Notes: generated by a model from the letters alone, not told the origin. Positions 21,757-35,711 are shown, counted from the first letter of the stretch. The stretch: DNA of 64,000 nt from Adiantum capillus-veneris (GCA_014529385.2 CM043952.1:59995619-60059618), one strand, 5' to 3'. Numbers and translations: made by a program.

Positions 21757-23849
21757 AAATCACTCCTATGGTTTTATAAAAAATCCTTAATCCTCATGTG
21801 AGGGTCTCGAATGAGATGGCAATGGACTGGATTTTTAAAATTGGGTCCTAATTTTAAAGGAGATGTTGCCCGATTTTTAAAAAAATTAAAAGATACAAAT
21901 AAATGACTCAATCTCCAAACATAATACTTGTTAGTTTTTCTTTTAATTCTTGACACCGATAACAAGGGGAGGGAGTCGTTGACACTTGTCTTCCCAATTA
22001 TTGTCAAGTACTGATGGACTTGCATTTTTTTGATGGTGGCATGTAAGAGATTGTTTCCTTAGGATTACAATGACAACTGCAACAATAACAGAATATCATC
22101 CACTATTCGGTTATTCTTATTAGTGATAGATAACCCTTGTATATGATTCTTTGATAGTAACATGTAATACACTATACGCCACTATCAAGTCTAAATGTCA
22201 ATTATAGTCTTAACTTTATCTACTTACTATTAATGTATACATAAGGTTTGGTTATTTACACTTTGATTTGTCTCTAGTCCCATTGTATGGTTCAATAGTT
22301 TGTGAAATCAAACTATTGTTAGATAATAAATCATTCTTAAAAACACACACACACACACACAAACAAACATCACTTATAACTAACCTTGGATAATGGCTAG
22401 ATGGTTTTCTTGAGCCATCTTTCACACCTCCTCATGATTGTTGGCTCAAATGGCTTGCCTAAGTGTTGGGGTCCCCTCTCAGTATTACCATTATCTCAGT
22501 ACCTTTATGCTCCTTCAGTGCATGCATACATGAAGCTCCACAAGCCATGTACATATGTACACTCTCCTTCTTGAGTCATAAGTGAAAATATACATCATCA
22601 GAAGTATATTCTTGTTAAAGGATTCAGAAGCACACATAGACACACGCACTGTTTATTTCTTTGGTTGCACACTCATAGGCTCCCGTGTATATCACGTATG
22701 TGCTATTTTTGGCACAATATTATGCTGACTATTTTAACTTTTCCCTAGCCAAACTGTGGTTGATTCAATAGCATACTTATGCGAGCATTCAAAGCAATGG
22801 TCCCACAATGCACAAACACTCCTAGCTACTCAAACACATACACACATCATTAATGAAAGGCTTTTTACATTGGTACACTACTGCTCACAAATTCTGACAC
22901 TCCACACACACACACACCTTTGCTACTACTAAAATTACTCCTCATCTAGACACATGCATTGACACTAATAGTGATAGTAGCATTCTATTCCAGCATTGAT
23001 GCATTATCAGCTAACATAATACCTTGTAGAACCATTGTTCATTGTTCAAATTCTTTCCTTTTTGTGCTAATTTACAGGCAAGTAGTGACTTGAATGGAGC
23101 AACACACTTGAAGGAGCCATGAAAAATGTAGCCTATCACACACAATAACAGCTCAGAGTCTTCAAATACTCTAAACAGTTTTGGAATCTTCGAGCTTTAT
23201 TGATATTTCCATTGCTCGTCTAGCTACACCTACATGATTACAATAGGGTTTCCCATATTGGTTACATAGCTCAATATGTGCGCTTTTTCTTTTTTTACAT
23301 GAATTATAAAATCATTGTAGTCTCAATGGGCACTGTTACAACATTGATATCCATAATTGAAAGTCTGCTTAAATTATGCATGCCATGCAATGGTATTCTC
23401 TTTTATTGTGATTAACTAGTAGTAATTGAGCATGGTGTATTGAATATTTGACTTGTTTTTGTGATACAATACACTTGCAACCAATAAGGTGTCTTTATGG
23501 GCAAAGTGGTCCACCTTAATGCAAGTGAATAAGAGGAAGTTGGTAACTAAATAGGTGTGAACACACCTTTGCCTGATATATTGGTGTTAATGAAAATTTG
23601 GATTCATCTTTCTCCGTTGTGCCAGCTACTATTGTGGGTGGTGAGGGGATTTCCCTACTACCACCTAACATCACCCTTCTATGCCAAGTGGTCACTCCCT
23701 ATACTGACTACTCCCTATGAACACTATATCGGTTTCTTTGAGAACGACTATAGTGCTTTACACACACACACACACACACCTTAAGCTATTCATTGTAGAG
23801 CAAAGTAGGGTGCCATCCTACAAGAACTCTTTGCCTTCATACAAGGCCC

Positions 23850-23926
<77 letters not shown>

Positions 23927-25567
23927 GTAGTGGGTTGTTTGTGTTGGATTGTAGTGCAAGAGAAGAATTGCAATACAGAATCTATGGTGCTCACTTCCAC
24001 CAGGTCAAAACATTTTTCTCTTTTTCATTGTAGATTTCTTAAATGTGGATCATACAGTGAGTTGTTTTTTAATTTTAGAGCTTTGTTAAGATATACTCAC
24101 TTTTCAAGTTTTGCAGCACTTACTGAGGACTAGCACAAACAGGTTCTTTACTTACGTTGTTATAAATGAAAACAAGGCATATTTGCAAAGAAAAATGCTT
24201 CATATATTGCCTTTAACGTACAAACATTCTTTAAAGGCCTTTAATTCTTCAATTTATTTGGTCTAATGCTTTGTAGTCAAAAACTTCCACACATAATGCT
24301 CATAAACTTTACTAGCTCGTTTATCATACATGAACATTACAAAGCTTTCAAAATCAAGACCGTTTTGATATGTAAATTCATTGGTAAATGCATTAGACAT
24401 TCATTGATTGTAAGCAAGCAAAATGGTATTTTTAAACATTAGCAGGTTAAGTCGTTGTTGCTGAAAAAGAGGAAAATAATCTCTCATAGATTTTTTTCTG
24501 CTGCAACTCAAACCTACTTGGATTTGCTCAGCCAAGTTATAAAGTTATAAACTAGTCTTATCACTCAAACACATAAGTTATACAACCAAAATGCTTGCAC
24601 CTTCTTGCTTAAGCAAACTAGATAAGAAATGTTCGTTCTGAGGAGCATGTATGATACAACCTTAGAAAATTGAATGCGTGTTTTTTTAGGATTAAAAAAA
24701 CTATTGACTGCGAGACTTTCATTTGACACTAGCCAAGAGAAGATTGACTTTATAAACCAAAAACTATCTATAGCTAGAGCAACTTTGAGCAGTGGTAAAT
24801 AGGATCGCACTAGACCATACATCCCTCGCAAAGAAAAAACCCTTAATGATAAGTAATCACACTGAGAGGTTAGAGATGTCTAGATTTAATGCGACATCAA
24901 TAACATGTTGTGAGTCAGTTGTGTCCCTATCTTCCCACATGAAACAGTGAATGTTCTAACGATCTCATTTTTTGTGGATGATGGCAAGTACCTTATCTCA
25001 CCTTCATTAAATTTTAGGGGCCTTGGATATATGCAATGAGGCATTTATTGATTGTAGCAAAAATGGAATGTAGTTTCTAAATAATTTGAGATTCTTTCAA
25101 GCATCAAATGTTCTACAGTTCCCCTTTATGTCTTATTTTTCAATTTCAATTGTTCAAATACTTTAGCACAATGTCCTTTGCAATTGTTATGCAAGCCATG
25201 ATATTAAATTATAAATATTAATCTATAAATCTGAATTTATGTATGGTTCAATCTGAAGGGAATGTAAATATAAACACACGCATTTACCTCTCCTTGGTTA
25301 CCTTTGGTCGTGTAACCACCATACTCTTATGTAGAATTATAGGTATAAGTATTTATAATTCAATACTATGGCATTTTAGACTACTAAATTGTTGATAAGA
25401 CCTTATATTTTAACTTTCATTATCCTTTGTTATAGGGGGATCTATTGGATCTATTCATATTCCTGCCCAAGTATGCAATGTATCTTATCTTGTTTCAAAG
25501 GGGCTGATTCTCATAAAACTTTAATATGCAGCCTTTGCTAGTAAACTTATTTGAGTATATATAATAT
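21757..25567. other. Region without a supported gene
   Basis: AT-rich sequence. No open frame here has a recognisable domain or supported splice structure. It contains (CA)n at 22342-22363, 22905-22917 and 23761-23780, and (CT)n(CA)n at 23853-23925. Two stretches (22500-23000 and 23080-23500) look like old decayed repeats but I cannot name a family. The sequence just before 25568 is TA-rich and supplies the target site of the next element. Confidence 0.5.
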
Positions 25568-26602
25568 TGTTAGCAGCGGCTAACACAGGCTACACCGGTT
25601 GTGCATCAAGTGGGAGATATGTTATGGTTGTGGATAATACTTCCAACTCACTTTGTATAAGTTTTGGGCTCACTTGGAGTTCCAAAGTTGTATGTGTTAG
25701 TTAGAGGGCTCAAGCTTAAACCCATAGTAGAAGGGATTGTGCTGAAAGACTTTAAAAGGAAGCCTTTATGCAAAGAGGCTTCATTCTTGAGTATCCACTC
25801 TTGAGGATCCACTTTTGAGAGTTCCCTCTCTCTTGAGTGTTCACTCTATGGACTAGCCTTGAGCTTTAGCCTTGAGCTTAATGCCTATGCTTAAGAGGCT
25901 AGGGCTAATCCATTGTAATTAGAGTAAGCTATTCTTGATTAATTTAATCCCTATTTTCTCACTAGTTTACTTCTTCTCTACATTTCATTATGTCATGGAT
26001 TAGTATTACACTCTCATTATTTTAGATTTGGGAGAGGTATGTACTTCTTGCTATTAACCACTCCTATTCTTTTATAAGCATTCAATTTGTGATATTTAGC
26101 ATCACTAATTAGGTTGATTAAGTTGGGTCTTAATCTTGTAATTAGTGTGTGTGCCCTATTGTTTGCTGGTGTGTAGATGGGTTTTATGAAACTCTAGCAC
26201 CATTCACCTCGTGTGTGTAGCTATTGATGAAGTGTCGTGATTGGCATGTGGTGTTTGGAGAGACCAGCACCAATGTAATTAGTGTGTGCTTATCATTAGT
26301 GTGCTTGGGGTTTCTAGTCTATGGTAAGTCAGACCTCGGTGGACTTGGGGTTTCTAGTCTATGGTAAGTCAGACTTCGGTGGACTTGATGTGTGTATGAG
26401 TTGATTGAGTAGTGATTAGAGTATGTTTAGAGTTAGTCTTGCCATGGCTAATCTCTACTTGCATTGGAGAGGTGATATCTTGAATCCTCTATTTCTATTC
26501 ATCCAATGCTCGTGCTTCCATGCCCTAGCCGGGTTTTTGATCCACGGATTTGATAATTTTGTGTGGGTTGTAATTAAGTCGTTGCTACAACGCCTCCCAA
26601 CA
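25568..26602 (+). repeat. Left LTR of the 12-kb element
   Basis: A 1,035-bp LTR from TGTTAGCAGCGGCTAACACA to CGCCTCCCAACA. Its end is followed by TT and a primer-site sequence. It matches 36718-37771 over its whole length, with an internal short direct repeat at 26291-26390 (GTGCTTGGGGTTTCTAGTC-type). Confidence 0.9.
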
Positions 26603-26604
26603 TT

Positions 26605-26622
26605 TGGCACCATTGCCAGGGA
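26605..26622 (+). other. Primer binding site, tRNA-Asp type
   Basis: TGGCACCATTGCCAGGGA lies two bases inside the LTR end. It resembles the plant tRNA-Asp complement (TGGCGCCGTTGCCGGGGA) used by several gypsy lineages, with some substitutions. Confidence 0.75.
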
Positions 26623-29600
26623 TCTATAACCTAAGCTAGTGAGTATAGGATGTTTAGCATAGAGTAATTTCATTACTAATTTCTCGGTTTTTGAGTGTGT
26701 GTAACTCAATTTTGGTTGATTCGATGATGTTGTGCAAGAAATTGAAGCTAATGTTGAGTTATGAATACCCCAAACCCCCAATTTCACTAACTTCTCACTA
26801 ATCCTTGCTAATTTCGCTTCATTTTTATGCTAATTATTGTACTAGTTCCATGCTAATTTTTACTAATTTTTTACTAACTTTGCTAACCTAACCACTAACA
26901 TTTGATATGTAATGTATGATTAATCCCCTTGCAAGAGGTGGAATCATCACTTTAATCAAGTTAATTGTGTTAATTTATGCCTAATTTGATGATTTGAGTG
27001 TTTGATTTTTTGCCAACAAATGGTCAATTTTGGAGCCGATTTGATGGTGCACACACTTGTGTGTGCAATGATGCGTCTTCACGTGGAGCAAAGGAATAGC
27101 TTGGAGTGTGATTATGATGTAAGTGCACTCACTTACTCATGTCAATTCTTGATTGATTAATGTGGTTCCGTGTGTGCTAATTATTTGCTAAAATTAGGTG
27201 TGTAACTCAATCGACCTACACTTTGCACCTAATTTGATTCACTTGGAATGAAATTGATAGTCAAATTTTGACAAATGAACTTTGTGTGTATCAAGATAAT
27301 TCTTAATTCTCATCAAGAATTCATGTGTGTGCACAAAAATCATTGTGTGTGTAATGCACCAAAGAGGGGAAAAAACTGTCAAAAATTTCTAGTGTGTGTG
27401 CACTCAATCTTGAGGATGGAATTGATGGTATATGAGTATGCAATCATGTAATTGATGTGTATGCTAGGATATTTCAATGATTGGATAAGCCTAATTGCCA
27501 AAAATTTCGGCAAAAATTGATGTGTGTGCCCATCCAAGGCCACTTGAGTTTCAATGATTGATGGTCAATTGGGGCACCAAAATGATTTTTGATTGTGAAA
27601 TGTGCATGAAAAGTGTATGCAATCATTAGGTGTAATCCTAAATGCATTGCCAATTGAGCCAAATTTGAATTTTTGTGCTTAATTTTTTAGTGTGTGCGTT
27701 GCTTGATTGGGTAAAAATAGTGTTAATTTTTTAGAAATTAAGCATGCATGCATTTACTTATGCTTGATCGAACTTGCAATTTGAGCATTGCAATGTGGAA
27801 TTGATGTAATTTTTGCATAAAATTTTGGCCTTAATTTGGGTGTGTGTGCCTACTCAATGGCATGTGCAATCCGGTGCTTGAATGAATAATTGGTATTTTT
27901 TTACCAATTATGATGATTAATTTGGCCACACATAATTGATGTGTGTGCCACAATTGGCTTTGAGAATTGAAATAGATTGCTCAATTAATGCCCAATTGTG
28001 AAAAAAAATTATGTGTTGCCATGCTAATGATTCATCTATGATGAACATGGCAAAGATCCATGCATTAAAGTGTGTGTAAGTGTACGCGAAATTCATTCAG
28101 GTGTAGCCTTGCAAGCCAAAATGACGAATCCAGGTTTTGATTATTAGGGCTGATAGATATGCCTCATGAGCAACCTATGTTGCGATGATTACTATTGATT
28201 TTGGAATGGCTAATGAGAGGATATATGGAAACGGCTAATAAGTTACATCAATTTTGAATTGAAGCTAGAGTTTTTGATACATGGTACATGAATTTCAATT
28301 AGGAGTGTGTGTTATAATGTGCATAAAATTTACCTAGTTTTGAATGTTTGGAAGCTTGAGTTGCATTGATTGTGAACGACGGTAAATTTTCTACAATTCT
28401 TACAAGAATGATTCATTTTGTGCCAAGCCTTCTATTGCACTTGTTGGTTATGGAGGCTCCCAAATACCCATACCTTGATTCACCATGGGAACAAGTTCTA
28501 AGAGGATTAAAAAAATAAAAAATAAAAAATCCAATGAGCACAAAGCTGATCTCGCCATGGCCTGCCACGTCTAGTTTGGCGCTACTCTACACACACACGC
28601 ACACACCTTGACTCTCTCCGACTTTCTCTCTGTCAAATTGCCTCCTGCCTGGCTTTATTCGCGTCAAAACACACACACACACACAATGTGCTGGCAGGTT
28701 TTGGCTTGGCTTTAGTCACAAACACACACACACACACACGCGCGCGCGCCCACGTGCCTAAGACTTGGCGCTCACAACACACACACCCTTTAGTGGGTGC
28801 AATATCATCTAGCGGCCCCACGTTTTCTGTCTCGGCTCAACCAGGCCCCACTTGCCCGCTTCACTCCTGCTCTCCTGCTTTAACCACATCCACATGATGG
28901 GACCTGCATGAGTCGGTAGCAGCATGACCCTGCCTCTCAGACCCCGCCAACTTCCAAACTTGGCTCGTAGCGTAACACACACACAGTGTCCTTGATTGAG
29001 CCATCAACTGCATTAAAAAAGCCTTCAACCCACCAGCACTCCCACACACACACCTGGGATCCACACGCAAAAAGCTACAACTACCGAATATGGTGCAGCT
29101 TCAAGTATCAACACACGCACACACCATGCCTGATCATGCTGCCCGGGGCCCAGTCCTAGCCCATTTCAATATGCCAGTGACGCATCAAGCCTCACACACA
29201 CACATATATTTTGCAACTCTCAGCAGTGTGATCTTATGCTGGGATTTTCTCCATTCTCCAAAACACTCTCTCTCTCTCATCCTTAGCTGAGGCCCGAGCT
29301 CCCGGCATCCCCTGGCTCACTCTCTGTCACCTACACAGACCGCTGCCGATACCAAGGCATCAAAATAAAATAAAAAATAATAATACTAGCAAAAACAAAT
29401 TGATGATTTGGGGGGCTCGTTCCCACCTTTTGGCACTCACCCACCACACACAAAACCCACCCCTCTCTCTACCTCTAGCTCGCAGGATGCTCCTTGTACT
29501 AATGTGAACATGTTTTAATGGAATGCATAGACATTAGATTCATCGGGGTTGTAAATATTTTTGGATTATATGAAAACTTCTTGCATTACACTAATACGGG

Positions 29601-31140
29601 AGTTGAGGGTTCTTTTTAGTGTTTACTTAAATGCTAAACGTATTGTGCACTAATCCATGCACTACCTTGAAGGGGTATGGCCTATGGCACAACATCGAGT
29701 TGAGACTGACCAAATGAGAGAGCTCAAAATTCATGTCATCATATGCATATGCTATGAGTCTTACCGTAACCCGAGCAAGATTTGTCGAGCAATAAGAAAC
29801 CCAAGCGAGGAGAAAAGTTATTTTACAAGTATTCAAACCATGTCATGATCCACAACATAGTTTTCTCTAGTGACTATGAAGAGTCACACTCATCATCAAT
29901 AAAGACATTGCGCCTCTGACACTTATCATGGATGTCAATATTTCTTACATCAGTCACCATAGTTTTTGAAATCCCCTCGGCATAAACTGGCAACACACTT
30001 CCATACAAAAAAAATAGATAAGACTCACAATCCACAAGTAAGCAATATAGAACCTACATCATAGAAACAAGAAATCTAAAATTGAAATTGTTGTTTGAAT
30101 CATTATCCATAATTCCTAGATAATGAACAATGATAACAAAAAAAGTAATAAAATAGCATACAAGTACGATGTGAACATAAATTAGAGACCAAAAGGAAGA
30201 GTAAGGTGGAGTCTGACTAGTCATCAAAGGGGTTCACACGTGAAGGCATGTTACCCACATCATCAACATCAAGAGAGATGGAAGCCCCCTATTTGCTCCT
30301 CTTTTTAGGACGAACTAATGGTTGCACATAATCTAAAATCAAAGCATCATCACTGTCAACAGCTACACACACCCGCCATGTACCTAAGCATGCTGCCAAT
30401 ACTAGAGTTGTATCACATCCCAACTCTAAACAAAGACCTCCACGCCTACAAAGAAGCTCCACAAAACATGCAACAAAAGAATGACTTCGTTGAAGGCCAC
30501 CGCGCCATGGCTCCGCTGATGAGATGATCTGGTCTAAGAGGACTCTGGAAGGTGGTGCATCATGTAAGAGTCGAAAGGATTCATGCTAGTGGGGTGCTCT
30601 CAACCACAAAGCAAAGTGGTTGAATGCCAACCCTATGCACCATAAGTAGGAGAGAACAATGACACTACACCACATGCAACATAGACAATAAGAACAATAA
30701 CACTTCACACCAAATGAGAAACAAAGAAGTTAGTATATAGAAGAGCATTACCTCAATCCGACCACCAAAGCTATTGCCATACCCAAAAGCTCCATGATGA
30801 TCGCAATGCGATGATGAATAGCCATCTCTGATGCACAACAAAATCTCTCAACCCAACCAATGGTATCTTCTGTGAGGGATTCTCAAAACTAAAATAAAAA
30901 ACACACAACCAAAAAATAAAAAATTATTGTATAGAAAATATGATGGTAGCACAAACCTGCCATAGAGACCATGATCAACAACCACCCAAAGTCTTGACAA
31001 CATCGAATATGCAAGCTCATGTGTTATAACAGCGGTCCGTTTTGATTTTCAACGATGATTCAAAAACTTTTGAGAATTATGGCCCACTAGTAGCTTTAAT
31101 TTCATTTATTTTATAGTTCTTAAAAACTCAAGAGAAAAAA
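26623..31140 (+). other. Internal region of the 12-kb element, first part
   Basis: No coding support. The first part (26900-28360) carries the word GTGTGTG at roughly 60-120 bp spacing, always as GT on the plus strand. From 28585 to 29450 the repeated word is instead CACACAC, with longer CA runs at 28668-28686 and 28720-28740. The rest (29480-31140) is AT-rich with poly-A runs and no domain in either strand. Confidence 0.55.
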
Positions 31141-33215
31141 ACCTCATGTAGCCAGTCACGCCGGCGTGGATGGCTATAGATAGTTGCAAAGGTAACCTGA
31201 TGATATGGCAGGAATACCGCTCTCATGATAATGGTGCCTCTTCCCATGTTTTGGCCAAGAAACCAGCTCAACTACATTATCATACTCAGCTTTATATGGA
31301 AGTAGCAGAAGTATCTCGGCCATCCTTGATCAATCAAAACCCGCCATGCACTATTGCAAAACTATCATGAGATTGACCCCATTTGTAGCAGCTGCGCGAA
31401 CTAGAGCACTACTAGCCGCAAAGATTAGCACCATCTCACCATATTGTTCATGCAGCAAGTTGCAACAAGCTATCAAGGTAAGTGTTGCTCAATTTTAGCC
31501 CTTCACACGCTTGCAAACATGTGAAAGAAAGCCACTAAATCTATTTCCAGCTTGACTTGCAAAGGGTGCCATTGAGGAGTTCAAAATACCTGAAAGACAT
31601 GATCCGACTCATCCAGAGTCCCAGCCTTCTTGGCATTTTGCAAATGAGATGTTTGGTCTATTTCTTTCCTTTGGACTTATCCTCATAGGATTAAGGAGCA
31701 GGCGGAGGCTCGCGCATGGTGCTACGAAGCAGGCATGCATATGTGTTGTCTGTGTTTTGGCTTGCTTCATGTAAATTGAAAGCTAGCTATTTTTCATGAC
31801 AAATGCAAGCTTATACTAAGGGGCAAAGGGATCTTGTAATGATAAGATTGGTTGGCTAAGAAAACTAATAGCAGATTATGGTCTACCAATCATGGTACTT
31901 GTTTGGACTGGAATATCCTATGCACCCACAGAGCATGTGCCTACTGGCATCCCTCGACGCCTTTTCAACCCAAACCCATGGTCCCTTGGTGTAGCCCAAA
32001 ACTGGGCGATAATCAAGGTAGGCGTCCAAATGAGTATATATGGAGGCACGCAATAATATCTGTATAGCACTGTCCGAGAAAAATCGTTTTTCCAAACATA
32101 CAAAATTTCTTTACTAGATTTTCTCAAAAGGAGATTTTAGAAAATTATGTCCTTTTTTCGGGGTTTTACACTATTTTTCTCTATTTCGGGGCGGAATTTC
32201 TCGTTTTCCCCTTGCCCTCAACCGGCTTTTTGAAATTGAAAACGGCACGATATTAAGCTGAGACACATTTTTCATGAACACTGCTGTATAGGGTCAAGCA
32301 TTAAAAATCGTCTAGCTTGCCTGCGTGTACGTCGAGTTGACAGGAAGATCCAGTCATCGCGCTTTTGTGGGGGCACCCTATTTTTTAGTGATAAATAGAA
32401 ATTCACTCATTGCCTGCAACCATGCGCAGTAGTGCAGCGGTACAAGTACAGCCTATGATGAGCCAGAGGTCGCGGGTTCATAGAGCATCTTGAAAACGTG
32501 TTGATTTTGACTGCATCTAGCCGGTTGCATGTGACGAGCAATCGGTTCTGATTGTGCTGCCACGCACGTAACCCATAGCCGAAATGCAAACAAATATGAA
32601 TAAGGTTGACAGCGTTATGAGGATGCTTGCACCCTTAGGAAAAATAACTTCATGTAGCCATCCACGCCGGCGTGGATTGCTACAGGTAGTTTGCAAAGCT
32701 ATCAATAGCACGTCGTGCTCAGTATCCAGGCCACGTTGACCTCACCCACCCTGCAAGTCCAATAGTTGTATCCCATCCACCAAGAGGCGTGACGTTCGGC
32801 TCATACAGCCATTCTATTTAGTATTGAAGCAACCGTCTTTTGCTCGCCACTAGATCAGGTTCAAAACATGCATAATATGGGTGCCAAGTGGGCGAATGAA
32901 GTGAAGGACTGAATGAAAGCTTTGACGAGCTAACACCGCCATCGCTATCTCTACTAGCACCGCCACCAAGATATTTTAGCTCATAAACTCCTCATAATCG
33001 GCCCCGCAGGAGCCTGCAACGACTTTTGAACGACCTACGAGTACTACAACACACTTCAATTAAACCCACCTTATCAAATAGCTAAAGCTGCAATAGGAAC
33101 ACAACCGTGGATAGTAACCTTGAAGCTATGTAAAAAAAACTGCATGTAGCCATCCACGCCAACGTGGATGACTATAGGTAGTTTTCAAAGGTACATGGGA
33201 GGAGGTTTTCGCGCA
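31141..33215. repeat. Three dispersed copies of a palindromic motif
   Basis: The sequence CATGTAGCCA.(T)CCACGCC/GGCGTGGATGGCTA, followed by TAG-TAGTTTGCAAAGGTA, occurs at 31144-31195, 32650-32698 and 33131-33193. In each it is preceded by an A-rich stretch. The core TAGCCATCCACGCC with its complement is a 14-bp inverted repeat with no loop. Between the copies I see no gene except short unsupported frames. Confidence 0.7.
32411..32500 (+). repeat. Possible tRNA-derived SINE
   Basis: TAGTGCAGCGGTACAAG resembles a Pol III A box. About 35 bases later GGTCGCGGGTTCATAG resembles a B box. Spacing fits a tRNA-derived promoter. No cloverleaf, tail or target duplication is clear, so this is tentative. 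Confidence 0.3.
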
Positions 33216-33964
33216 GATGATGACTCTTGCCTTCCCATGAAGAAGCTTAAATGATGCTGTTAGAGATAGTCGAGCTCTTGGCGGACTGCAAACCGCAGGA
33301 GCCTGTGAGTTTGAGACAAGGCAAGCATAGAAGGCTTGTACCAATGCAATCGTCAAAGAACAAACATAGGGCTGAGAAGCAAGATGTACCACGAATTGGA
33401 TAAATTGAAAATTTCTTCTGGAGATTTTCCCAGGAGAAATGCAGGGCAGACGATTGGGTTTGGGTTTCAGGAGGGTAGGTGAAAATTGCCATTATTTTAC
33501 AGTAATGACAGGGCACGTTTTTGTTTGGACAGTTCGGGAAAATTGTTTTTAAATATTTGATCTCACTTTGTAAAAATTTTATATAGTGAAAATTTTATAT
33601 TAAATAAATCCATGATTAGCGAGTATGGGCACATGAACGTGCAAACCTCCAAAGGCGGCTTGTAGTTATGACTAGAATTTCAAGTAAAAAAATTTGGATG
33701 AAATTTTTAAAACTTTGGTTCAACCCGTTGTAGCAATCTGTACACTACCACTACTTTATTTGTCGTTTGTATCAATATTTCTAAAATTGTGCTTGTCACA
33801 GTATTAATCCATGGGGAGATGCATTACAAGTTTTGGGCCATGACATGAACATAAGCTAGTGCTAATGTTTGAAAGTAGATTTTATTTTCTAGCATTTGCT
33901 TCTGTGCAAGAACATTTTGAGCTTTGTGATGCCAATTTCTATCTTTAACCACTAACATTATCTA

Positions 33965-34350
33965 GACCGCAAGTAAAGCAGGAGGCTATAATATCAAATG
34001 ATGGTGAGAAAACTTTTATGCTTGATCGTGATCTGCACCAGTTCGACAAGGTAGATGTTAGAAGTGAGGATCAAATTGGTGTAGGCATCGACAGAGTTTC
34101 TCAAGACAAGAAAGACAACAATGGAGATCATTTAAATGATTATCTACACAACATAGATCACTCAGATCAACGCAAGTGTAATTGACATGATTAAGTGCAT
34201 GCCACTGCAAATCGATTTATATATTTCACTCCATCAAGCCAAGAAGGTGGTCTAGACTAATGAACTCCCAGATAAATATGATGGCTACATTGCGTTTGAA
34301 TTGCCACCAGCTAGTGATTCTTCAGGTTATGGTTATAAGTGTTAGATTTT
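33965..34350 (+). pseudogene. Possible captured coding fragment in the 12-kb element
   Basis: The plus strand translates as an acidic, protein-like stretch (SNDGEKTFMLDRDLHQFDKV, then VDVRSEDQIGVGIDRVSQDK, DNNGDHLNDYLHNIDHSDQR) up to a TGA near 34183. A second stretch follows (NELPDKYDGYIAFELPPASD, then SSGYGYKC). I recognise no family. The composition differs from the surrounding AT-rich noncoding sequence, which suggests gene-fragment capture, but chance open frames are possible. No start codon or splice site fixes its ends. Confidence 0.3.
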
Positions 34351-35131
34351 TTACCAAGTATTCTTGATCGTACAATACATCTTTTTTGTCGATTTCATTG
34401 TTGATAATGTAAGGTTTTTGGCATGTTTGAGTGATTGAACAATTGAGAAATATTTTCCTAAGGTGAAGAAACTATGAAGGGATTGTTTCCAACCACCAGC
34501 AAAAATCAAATATGTATATAACAAGAATATTGCGCAAGGGTGTCACAAAACATCACAGGTTTTGCTCGGATTATGGTTTGCTCGATTTTGTTTGCTTGGA
34601 TTTTTGGATTCCTCATATGCTATCATATCTGCTACATGCGAGAAAATAGTTAGACATCGAGTGTATGCTATGGTTGTGCGAGCATTTCTATGCATAAACA
34701 AAATTTCATTGCACCATTTTTTACCTTATGCATTGGTTTCGTGCCATCTCGATTGGAAGCTTGGTTGCAAAAAAGGAAAATTTTTCTTTAATGATATGTA
34801 TGCAGGCACGAGATCAGTCGCATTGATTTATGAGTTGTGCTTCTTTGGTTGGGATTTTATGCTTGAAAATGGCATTGGATATGCATTTTAGTGCTTGATT
34901 TGAATGTAAGAAACCCTGCACAGCACTAAAATGGATCTTGTTTGATGGCCAAGAGTGAGCATTAAACTTTTGGGGCTTGTGATTGAGCATGCTTTTAGTG
35001 CTTGTGTTGAATTTCTAATGCTTAAGAGCACTAATGCTTTGAGTTGTTTTGAAGGGTTGTGAGAAACAAGAACTTTCATTGATCCAAGAAGGGGTCATCA
35101 TTGCAATATATTGCAAAATGTGGCTAGTTGT
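34351..35131. other. Internal region of the 12-kb element, last part
   Basis: One open frame of 109 codons (34562-34891, plus strand) is rich in Phe, Leu and Cys and matches nothing I know, so I do not call it a gene. The rest shows no motif. Confidence 0.4.
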
Positions 35132-35681
35132 GTGTGTGCCCTATTGTTTGCTTGTGTGTAGATAGGTTTTATGAAACTCTAACACCATTCACCTCATGTG
35201 TGTAGCTATTGATGAAGTGTCGTGATTGGCATGTGGTGTTTGGAGACGCCAACACCAATGTACTTAGTGTGTGCCCTATTGTTTGCTTGTGTGTAGATAG
35301 GTTTTATGAAACTCTAACACCATTCACCTCATGTGTGTAGCTATTGATGAAGTGTCGTGATTGGCATGTGGTGTTTGGAGACGCCAACACCAATGTAATT
35401 AGTGTGTGCTTATCATTAGTGTGCTTGGGGTTTCTAGTCTATGGTAGGTCGGACTTTGGTGGACTTGATGTGTTTAGGAGTTGATTGGTTAGTGATAAGA
35501 GTATGTTTAGAGTTAGTCTTGCCATGGCCAATCTCTACTTGCATTGGAGAGGTGATCTCTTGAATCCTCTATTCTATTCATCCGATGCTCGTGCTTCCAT
35601 GCCCTAGCCGGGTTGCCGATCCATGGATTTGATTATTTTGTGTGGGTTGCGATTAGGTCATTGCTACAACTCCTCCCAACA
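35132..35681 (+). repeat. Partial LTR with a 135-bp tandem duplication
   Basis: Corresponds to the last part of the LTR (from GTGTGTGCCCTATTG, equivalent to 26145). The first 577 bp are missing. A 135-bp unit is present twice in tandem (35132-35266, 35267-35401). It ends CTCCTCCCAACA, then TTTGGCACCGCTGCCAAGAA. Confidence 0.85.
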
Positions 35682-35711
35682 TTTGGCACCGCTGCCAAGA
35701 AGGGGGAAATT

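Noticed and set aside
34562-34891. 109-codon hydrophobic frame as a membrane protein gene
   Set aside because: No homology recognised, no coding context, and AT-rich DNA easily gives Phe/Leu-rich frames.
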